NCBI GenBank assembly: GCA_948474755.1
Contig: CAOLHI010000075.1
Location: 496,001-560,000 of the forward strand
Source: Ctenosaura bakeri
Lineage: Eukaryota; Chordata; Lepidosauria; Squamata; Iguanidae
Direction of reading: 5' to 3'
DNA: 64,000 nt
In this document: in pieces, positions 55,750 to 64,000 of the stretch
Numbering within the stretch: position 1 is the first letter of the stretch
Layout of the letters: the number at the start of each line of letters is the position of its first letter
Made by a program: the position numbers and the translations under genes
The notes under the pieces: model-generated
The model's input: only the letters and a program-made list of their open reading frames with translations
Told to the model about the DNA's origin: nothing
Databases searched by the model: none

Positions 55750-58036
55750 GTGCCACTGGTGGTATAAAAAGCAGTGCCAGCCCAAACTATCCCACTTTTC
55801 ATTTCACCAGTTTTGGGGTGGATGGAGTCAAAGGCATCCATTTCAGGGGTGGGATGCTGGGGGGAAAGGCAGTCCTTTCAGGGGGAGAAAAAAAATCATT
55901 TTGAGGGATTAGAGATAAACTTGATACTATAAAAGGCAAATTAAGGTGTCTTTAAGCATGAGTATCTCATGGATTCAGTGGCGGTTGCTTCATTCTAAAA
56001 TTGGGGGCACCTTCTTCCCAGTCATGCATCACCTATTTCTTTCAGATTATTTTCATTTAGCCAGTGTATGGTTGGCATTTCAAGGAGGTGGAGCTGGAAC
56101 CAGGAGGCCAGCAGCAGGTCAAAGTTCTCCTTTGGAGCAACCCAACAGGATGCCATGCCATGATAGATCACTGAGAATAAAATTTGGTTGCATCCAGTGG
56201 TCAGTCTTCTCATTATTGCCTTCTCATCTGGTATTTAAGGGGGAAAAAAGACAAGAGTGTATTGGCAGAGTGTAGGGCCAGAAACATGCTCAGGCATTCC
56301 TGTGGCTTATGTGGAAATCTATGTGGAAATCTATTATGTGAAATCTATTCCTTTCCAAGAAGCCAAGGAACATCTCTATGACTTTAGTTAGGGACACTGA
56401 CAGAATCCCCAGTCTGTTTCAGCAGCTCAGTACTATATGTTTACAGTTGATAACAGTAGTTTCCCAGACTAGGCACTATATGGCAGAAGGCTGAAATGCC
56501 ATGGTTATGCCACATCCATTGTTGGTTATGGTACTTATCACTGTTCTGATGCCCCACTGTGAGTCCATCTGGTAGAATTATAAGGGTAAGAACAATAATC
56601 ATATAACCTCCATGTTCAATGCAGAATATGGGAAAGAGAGAATATTTTTCCAGATCCCACTTCTTGAGATGCTGTCCTGTTGATGCCAGGGAATGAAACT
56701 GAAGCATCTATTCCTCACCTGAGCTGCAGTTCTGTTGAGTGACTTTCTTTGAAAACAAGCTTGTAATGACCAGTTATTTTTACTACAGACTTATGCAGTG
56801 GCTCTTATTTTAATTTGAACATTGTTGATTTTTCCTCAGTTGATAAAAGAAGTCAAAAGTTCTGGCAAAATCAGTTCCAGTTCATTTTTGAAAAACCTCA
56901 TTAGCAGAGAAGGAAAACTGTGTGATATCTATCTACTTTTGTGCATGCTCTGCAGGTCAAACAGTTTCTACATCAAACTAGTTTTATTTATTTTATTTTT
57001 AAAAGAGGAAGCCTGAAGACTTATTACTGCTCATATCAGTTGGTAACATGGGATTTAAGGTGTCATAATGATGAAGAAAAGTTCCATTTGCTTCAAAATT
57101 TTAACTGTGTACAGGTACATATTAGCCAGTAATAAAATCTCAAAGTAGCATCTTCAGAAAGAGGGGGCAATTAATGGTCAAGTTAAAATGAAAGTAAGTT
57201 ATATTTTTTTCTGTATCTTAATTTTTATTTTTTACAGAGAAAAATAAGTAGAATATAGTTTCTGTCTTAAATGAAAAGAAGGGCTTTTGGAGGAAAAAAA
57301 AGAGTAAAACTTTTCTGAGTTAATTGCTTGGGTCTAATTAGAGAATGTAACCTTTGGAGGAATGGTGGCTGTTGAAACTTGATTTTATTTGCATATATTA
57401 ATATGTACATGGCAATTACACCCCCAGAGAAAGTACAGCTTGTGCCCCAAAAGCCTAGTTTTAAATTTAGAACCAAGGAAGAAATTCTAAAACAACTTAA
57501 ATATTCTACTGGCACCACAGAACCATGAGACATTTTATGAAATGTCTGCTGTGTTGAAATGGGACTTATCTGTCACACTGTCATCCATTAGAAGATGTGC
57601 AATTCCCATGTAAGCATCTCCTAGGTTGGCAGAAATTTTCTACAGATGTAAATGTTGGACATAATTTATAATATGTATTTTTCAAATTCCATATCATAGA
57701 TGCTTGTTATTTATTTTATTTCAGAAAATACATGCTTGAGTGTCTTTTCTCATGTTTTTGTAAGATATTTTGAATTAATGTTGTTAATGTAATCCACTGA
57801 ACCTTTTGTAGTCAAAAAGTAGAGACAGCAAAGCCATGGGGGCAATGGGGCTGGGTACTGAGACCTAATCATCTTTGGCTTCCCCTTCCAGAGCAGAGGG
57901 GACCTAGCCATTGATCACACCAGATACTGTTCAGCATGTCTAGAGGCTTATTTCATGACAGAGGCCATGAAGCCAGTTATGCTAACCAGACATACCATAT
58001 AATGCTTCACTTGCTTTTTCATATAACTGTGCTAGT
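55750..58036. other. Unassigned AT-rich DNA, parts possibly conserved
   Basis: About 2.3 kb without a gene. A small tandem repeat of ATGTGGAAATCT lies near 56310-56345. The stretch 57340-57620 is repeat-free with complex composition and an ATTTGCATATATTAATATG core. Confidence 0.35.
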
Positions 58037-58246
58037 CATAGAGAATCATTGAAACAGAGTTGGAAGAGACCACTATAATACTAGGCCACTGTAATATAAA
58101 ATCTCTGGCTACTGGCCCAGTTATAGTTGGAATATAGTTAGAATCATGGAATCATAAAATCTCATAGAATGAGACTCATGGGCCATCTAGTCCAACCCCC
58201 TGCCATGGAGGAATACACAACTAAAGCACTCCTGAAAGTTGATGAC
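58037..58246 (-). mobile_element. Two CR1 3' end fragments, reverse strand
   Basis: CATAGAGAATCATTG with GAGTTGGAAGAGACC (58037-58075) and AATCATGGAATCATAAAATC with GGCCATCTAGTCCAACCCCC (58140-58246) are both antisense CR1 termini. Confidence 0.75.
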
Positions 58247-58889
58247 TATTTCTTATCCTGTTTAGCTAGCACTTTGATCTCCTGAATCAAATACTGTCAA
58301 TATATGGCAAGAAATGTTAACAAATATCCTTTGCATTTATCCATATTACATTCTAAGTGTTTCAGTGCATATAGCTGATGTGCTTAAGAGAAGACTAGGC
58401 AGATATATAGCTGACAGTGAACTCAGCAGAGAGGAGAGAAGAAGAGAGGGAGGAATCTTGCCTTTCCTAATAGGCTAGGGCAAAAGTGAATGGCTGCAGC
58501 ATTTCCTGGCTTATCTGGTCCTCCCAGTTAATAGCTTTCTTCATCTTGAATGTGTTGCTTGACCAGACATGTCCTAATTTTCATCTGTGAAATGTTGGAG
58601 GATATGTAAGACCCTATTGTTTGCAGTGGTTGCTTCCTGGTAAGTGGGGATTGGGGGACTTTATCTGTCCCTTTATAGGCTAAACTAGGGGCTAGGAAGG
58701 GTCAGTAAAAACCTAACAGTCATGAGTATGTAACTCCAAGTTATGCATTTGTAACTGCTATAGTGGGTTCCAGCCAGTGTGTTCATTTGTGTGGTATGTA
58801 TATGGGAAGGACAATCAGATGTGTATGTATGCATTTTGACACCAACCCTTTTTGGACATGCTGTTTCTATGTGGCCCCTAATGTTTTGG
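58247..58889. other. Unassigned DNA
   Basis: Nothing is recognised. Confidence 0.4.
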
Positions 58890-59560
58890 TGTACCTGGAA
58901 GAGGCTTCCTTGGATGAAGAAGGAGAGGAGGAAAGCCAAAATAAAAGGAACCAGTCAGAGCCTGAAGAATTTGACAGAAGCTGGCTGAAGCAGAATCCAG
59001 TCCATCTCAGGCAGCATCTTCAAACCAGGAGGAAGATATAGAGGCACTTGTGGAACACCATAAATTAAAAAGTTAGTTGCAGAGGGACAGCAACTGTTCT
59101 GCTCCACTTTAAAAGGAGTACACTAAGCTAATGAAGCTAGCTGAGTGCTCTACTGCTGGCTATAAATTACCTCAGTCAAGGCCATTCTATTGCGGCAAAT
59201 ATACAGACCCAGCACTCTCTTGCAATGTTATCTGATGTGTCTGGCTTTGTGGATCTCTGATCTTCAGTATGTATCTTGGATTAATATTTCTGGTGAACAC
59301 TTTATAGGTTGTAGAGCCTGCCGGGGATTGCTTTTACTGTTTGGGACTCAAACTGTCTGGAACATACTTCTGCTTCCATTGAAACCATGTATATGACCTG
59401 GAGCTAGACTGGTTTTCCCTATGACTCTTCCTGTGGACTGCAAGTGCATTTATCTGGACGCTTGCCAGCTTTAAACTGGGTGCCTAAATACTTTCCTCCA
59501 AGAGAAAGCAGCCCCAATGGGGAAGAATCTCCACCTGGTCTAGAAAAATTGGATGTGAGT
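58890..59560 (+). repeat. Unidentified degraded element
   Basis: A short acidic frame (58890-59041) is followed by GGCTATAAATTACCTCAG, a TATA-like motif (59159-59165), and mixed, less AT-rich DNA ending near CAGCCCCAATGGGGAAG. It reads like the end of a coding region followed by LTR-type DNA, but I cannot name it. Confidence 0.25.
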
Positions 59561-61500
59561 AGGTGGTATAGGCAAGAAAGCAGGCTTGCTTCCATATAAA
59601 AGGGAAAGATATTTCTCTTCAGAACCTGTTATTTAAAAAACAAATATGGTCCATTCTTGTAACATTTTTGGTAAGTAATAGAAAGGCCACATGTGAGTGA
59701 TCAGAGGGATGCCTCTGAAAAGTGCCCCTGAAGAAAACAGATGGACTGTACATTAGTGCCATGTTGAGGTTAAATTTGTCATTAATGGTTATCAAAAAGG
59801 AAGAGCAAAATGAGACACTGGCTAATAAAGATGTTTGTTTCCCCATCTGTTCCAGCAATGTGCAAAGTTGGGGGATGTGCCCTCTTCTTTTTGCTCTTAT
59901 TGTGATCCCAAAGAATGTAGTGATGCTAGCTTTCCCATAACTTGATTTCTTCATAGGATATGAGCTAACTAACTAACTAACTAAATAAATACTGTTTTCT
60001 TTAAAAAAAAGAAAAGAAAAGAATCACCATTTCTTTTTGCAAAACTGGCCATGGTTATAATAAATTGCTGCAATATAAGAACCAAACTGCACAAATACGA
60101 ACACCTCGACACCAGCATCTTGTTATTATCAATATGTTTTAAATTCTCCTTAATACCTTGAGTGTTGCATTAAAATGGAAAGTATAGCAGTGTCTTAGCA
60201 ATTGCTATACCTACAAGATTTCTTTATTACTTTGTCCACAGATGTTTGCCTTGGGTGACTGACTGACAATATCTAAAAGATAATTTCAGGTCTTGAAGAA
60301 TTAAACACAGGTCTATTTTTATGAGGCAGGATAGATTGGAAATGATCTTTTTTGTCTTGTTCTAATGAAATTGGAAATGGAAAGGATATGTGTCATATGA
60401 GGGACAAGTGTCGTGAAGCCCATCTGAATTATGCTTCATGCCTTACTTTATAGCCTAATGTTCAACTATATCCATTTTTTCCTGGCAGTCTTTTGCCCAT
60501 CAAAAACAAGTTATTGACACTTATATCTTGAACATAAATCAGATCTGGCAGTAAAAGTTAAGGTGGTGCTTCTCTGAGAAAGTGGATGATGTGGGTCTAA
60601 TAACATATTTGTTTTTCACCTCTAGGATATCACTTTAATACTATTCAGAAACAATGGCAGAAAATCATTCCAATTAAAGGTTCTTAAAATATAAGACATA
60701 AAGCACATCCAGGTGATCTCATTCTGTCATGTGTGTCAGAGTAGGCACCACAGAATGAAGCAGAAATAGCTTCAAATTTAGCTGTCTTAGCATATGTGTA
60801 CAAGGAAATTGGATTTGCTTCAGTGGAGTCAATTAAGAAGGGCTCTCAACAAGCTAGGGTTGAAGTGCATTGACAGGGCACTGGGAAATGGGAATATCTC
60901 CAATATTGATTGACATAGACCTGGGTACAAATGGAACCTAGCAATCTAGCTTCTGACACTCATTTCCCCCATAACTGAAAAATTACAGTAATGTATAAAA
61001 TGATAATGGTTAAAACTGAGAGAGAGAAGAAAATTTGGTTGAAGGGGGAGCATTTTTCAAATGTTCGGCTTTACCATGAGCAAATTATTGAAAAGTACAA
61101 GAGGTAAGTGTTGCTAAATTTGATGAGTGTAGCAGTGCAACTTAAATCAGTTTCTCTGGGAAAGTGTACCAAATAATAATATATGCTTTAGTTTAGAGAC
61201 AGAAGTAGTATAATTGGCTTCCATATTTAATTCTGTGTTTAAAGCTACCTTAATGCCACTTAGAATAAAATTCTACCTATGTAAGCACCCATTTGTAAAG
61301 AAAAGCATGTTTTCTTCCTGTTCTTTAACTGTTTAATATTGGTGAAAAAAAGGGTATGTGGAAGACATATGTGAGCAATGAATATCTCCCAACTGATGTG
61401 CACATAGGGTTTATTTGCTGCTCTTTCCTTGATGGCTAGAATTACACATGTTGACTAGGCAGGAGACTTAGCTGCCAATGGTTTTATTCCGTTTCCATTA
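59561..61500. other. Unassigned DNA
   Basis: About 1.9 kb without a gene. A (CTAA)n/(AAAT) run and A-rich DNA lie near 59968-60022. Confidence 0.4.
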
Positions 61501-61548
61501 AAAGCAATTCCTCCTCCTCCTCCTCGTCCTCGTTCTCCTCCTCCTCCT
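61501..61548. repeat. (TCC)n repeat
   Basis: CTC/TCC triplets with two TCG interruptions. Confidence 0.9.
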
Positions 61549-61602
61549 TGCATATTGTATTTTTAAACTTGAGTTTGTTATGATAGGTTCTAAGCCGCCC
61601 AA

Positions 61603-61842
61603 AGGGAGCCAGTGTGTTGTGGTGGATGACTGTTGTATTACAACTCTGGAGACCAGTTTTCTAATCCCCACTCAGCCACAGAAACCCAATGGATGACCAT
61701 GGGCAAATCATACTCTCTCAGCCTCAGAGAGAGGCAAGAGCAAACTCCCTCTGAACAAATCTTACCAAGAAAACCCTGTGATAGGTTCACTTTAGAGTCA
61801 CCATAAGTTCAGAAATGACTTCAAGGCACATAGCAACAAACT
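61603..61842 (+). mobile_element. tRNA-headed SINE
   Basis: GGGAGCCAGTGTGTTGTGG, GGAGACCAGTTTTCTAATCC (decayed B box), CTCAGCCACAGAAACCCAAT, CTCTCTCAGCCTCAGAG and CACCATAAGTTCAGAAATG match the forward copy at 21385 and are longer than it. Confidence 0.82.
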
Positions 61843-62588
61843 GCCCCAAAAATATTTGTAATAAAAAACCCCCGGTATCATTCTAAATTAACTTTTTTTT
61901 GTCCTCAGCAACATCAGCATTTTGCCAAATTATTTTGCTATATAGTGTCATCACACTCTCACCTAAATTATATGATCCTTGTTGTCAACATTTCTCCATG
62001 AAAGAGAAAAAAGCTCTAGCAATGGTAGATAGAACAGGAAGCAGCAGGAATGATAGAACTAATAGCTGGAAACCTGCACCACAAAAATATTGATGATGAA
62101 TGCCTCCCCTGTCACTGCCACCCAATCTACAACTCCCCAGTTCACATGCAAAATCTGAGTGAGCTGACAGTTGAATCATACTTCAATAACTGGAGCAGGT
62201 AGGGATGTATTCCCATCTTTGATGAGAAATTAAATCTCAGCATTGAAAACGTGAACCACCACAAGATTTTTCACATGGAAGGTTGTGTGAAACATTTGTG
62301 AAAATCTTTTTTTTTTGTATTGCATAGAACACAACTTTACTGAGCAAAATATCTTTAAAATTTCACAAAAAGTTCTGATTTTTTTTAAAAAACTCATAAG
62401 CCCATCACCAAAAATGTTCAAAAGCTGTTGTAATTTCACCCAATAGCTAGGAATCTGTTAAAATATTTCATTTTTTCATGCAAGAACAAAGATAAGCAAA
62501 CATGTAACTACAGTGACAGGGCAGCAAGTCCCACTACACCAGAGGAAAGAGGGCTACCTTACAGGTTTCAGGGCAGACTGTATGACAC
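61843..62588. other. Unassigned DNA
   Basis: AT-rich; no gene or recognised repeat is seen. Confidence 0.4.
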
Positions 62589-62591
62589 ACT

Positions 62592-63312
62592 GGACCTTTT
62601 CGCACCATACCTCAATTGCGGGATGTTCTGACATCATCGCAGGATTGCCAATGGCAGATTAGGCTCTGTATGCAGCCCCTTGTCTTCCACAGGTACGTGG
62701 GCGTTTGCAAGACAGCACCGGATTGCACCTGGTGCCTGTTCCACAGCTCAGTGTTCTGGGCCACTCCCAGGTCCCACCCCGTCCCCATCCCACTGCCCCT
62801 GATTGGTCGCTGTTTCCCCCCCCCAGCTACCATGCTACTATGCTAATGTGCTAATGGTGGCATCGACTTTTTTTTTTTTAAATTGTAAGTCAGCCAGACC
62901 CTGTGGGCTGATGTCATCATGGGTGTGATGTCAGCCCCATGGTGGCCTTCCTGAGCCTTGTGTCTGGTGTTTGCTGGTACAACGAGGGCAGTGGCTAGCC
63001 TGCTGCTGGGTGGAGCTTCCCCTAGGAATTGCTGAGTGAGGGACGGGAAGGGACTGCCCACAGCCCGCCCACTCCTGGGTTGTTCCCGGAATGACACCAG
63101 ATGGAGGCTCCACATGGCCATAGCTCCTGTGATTGCTTTGAGAAAAGCTGGTTGTTTTTGGGTTTCTCTTAAAAATGAAAAAAAAAGTGGGATTAGCACT
63201 GCCTGCAGCTGGGATAGCACCTGTTTGGTGAGAACATCATGTGGTAAGGCAGCTCCTCAAGGGGGAGTGAAGCGTGGCCAATGCGATTTGAAAACACGAT
63301 GCGAAAAGGGCC
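62592..63312. mobile_element. MITE-like transposon, 721 bp, ACT duplication
   Basis: The ends GGACCTTTTCGCACCATAC and GATGCGAAAAGGGCC are inverted repeats flanked by ACT (62589-62591 and 63313-63315). The interior is less AT-rich and contains no transposase frame. It is the longest member of the GGSCCTTTT-end group in the window. Confidence 0.83.
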
Positions 63313-63625
63313 ACTGTCTCCTTTAACAACTTGCCAATAATATGCAGCCCACAAGATCACCGCCTGAAGTACCTGTCTCACTCTGCTTAATAGCAGAGCT
63401 AGCTCTGCATATCTCAGTATTGTGCTGGGAGGGCAATGAGCATAACACTTTAGGGGACAATTTATCCAATTGGTGACCGCTCTGCAATAGCAGAAATGTA
63501 TATTTGTTCACACATTTTGGGGTGAAAATTAGCAGATAAACCTCTATTCCTTGAATTCTACCAGGCATGCATCCCTTTTTTAACTTTTTCAATTTTGTGA
63601 GCTTAAATATCCACATAAAATTCTG

Positions 63626-64000
63626 TGATTGTCAATCTCCTTCTTGAATTGTGGTGCCCAGAACTAGACAAGTATTTCATGAAAGCCTGACGTAAGCAGA
63701 ACTGAGTGGTATTATTATCTCCATTGACATAGACACTATGCTTCTATTGACGCAGCATAGAGTCCCATTGGTTTTTTAGCTGCCACATCACACTGTTGAC
63801 TCATGTGCAGCTTGCGGTCTACTAAGACTCCCAGATCCCTTTCACATATACTGTGGTCAAGCTAGGTGTCACCCATCATGTATCTGTGCATTTAATTTTT
63901 TCTGCCTAAATGTAGTATCCCGCATTTCTCCCTATTAAAGTTCATTTTATTAGTTTTGGCCCACTCCCTAATCTATTAAGGTAATTTTGAATTCTGGGGT
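63626..64000 (-). pseudogene. CR1 ORF2 C-terminal part, reverse strand, runs off the window
   Basis: In reverse it reads the CR1 stretch [38 protein letters not shown] and [11 protein letters not shown], homologous to 4600-4930 of the forward CR1. Several stops are present. The left end at about 63626 cuts the protein before its C-terminus, and the catalytic part would lie right of the window. Confidence 0.88.

Noticed and set aside
59619..59954. Reverse frame of 111 codons
   Set aside because: No domain and no coding context; length is within what is expected by chance in 64 kb.

Overview
This window looks like vertebrate, almost certainly squamate reptile (lizard or snake), chromosomal DNA. 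The reasons are CR1 LINEs with the ATTCTATGAT-type 3' end, L2- and L1-type LINEs side by side, SINEs with tRNA-like and 5S-rRNA-like heads, a SPIN-type hAT transposon, and many short inverted-repeat transposons. I found no convincing host protein-coding exon, tRNA or rRNA gene, CRISPR array or bacterial feature. The window is best read as intergenic or intronic DNA that keeps a deep record of transposition. Most long reading frames belong to retroelements, and nearly all of them are broken.

Layout. 1-6678: 3' part of an endogenous-retrovirus-like LTR element with a decayed gag-like frame, an unidentified 300-codon frame, no visible pol, a polypurine tract and a 960-bp 3' LTR; a 1.5-kb CR1 LINE is inserted in it. 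7134-8451: a CR1 3' end split by a small Penelope-like foldback insert with an 11-bp target duplication, then a reverse-strand solo LTR. 9.5-23.4 kb: SINEs, an L2 fragment inside a 5S-derived SINE, several short inverted-repeat elements (MITEs), a 968-bp foldback element and long unassigned stretches. 23.43-36.48 kb: a nested set. An old reverse-strand L1 is split by a SPIN-like hAT element (23740-32485, perfect 8-bp duplication). That element carries a GC-rich, promoter-like segment and a SINE, and the SINE is split by a nearly full-length forward L1 (24044-31067, 15-bp duplication). 36.49-41.07 kb: a reverse-strand L2 LINE broken by two solo LTRs of the same family as the first element and by a MITE-bearing insert. 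41.2-42.7 kb: a third L1 remnant interrupted by a MITE. 43-64 kb: SINEs, MITEs, CR1 ends, microsatellites and long stretches of AT-rich unique DNA, parts of which look like conserved non-coding sequence. A partial reverse-strand CR1 runs off the right edge.

How the parts relate. Target-site duplications give a relative order of events: old L1, then SPIN-like hAT, then the SINE if it arrived after the hAT, then forward L1; L2 first, then LTRs C and D and a MITE; 5S SINE first, then an L2 3' end. The most unusual items are the SPIN-like element with GC-rich cargo, the pol-less ERV with an orphan frame, two hammerhead-ribozyme-like motifs in Penelope-like fragments, one terminal repeat shared by MITEs of many sizes with 3-bp target duplications, the 82-bp foldback arms at 19.8-20.8 kb, and a 121-bp local copy with a 12-bp target duplication at 55.6 kb. 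Identifications were made by reading the sequence against remembered family features; no database search was run.
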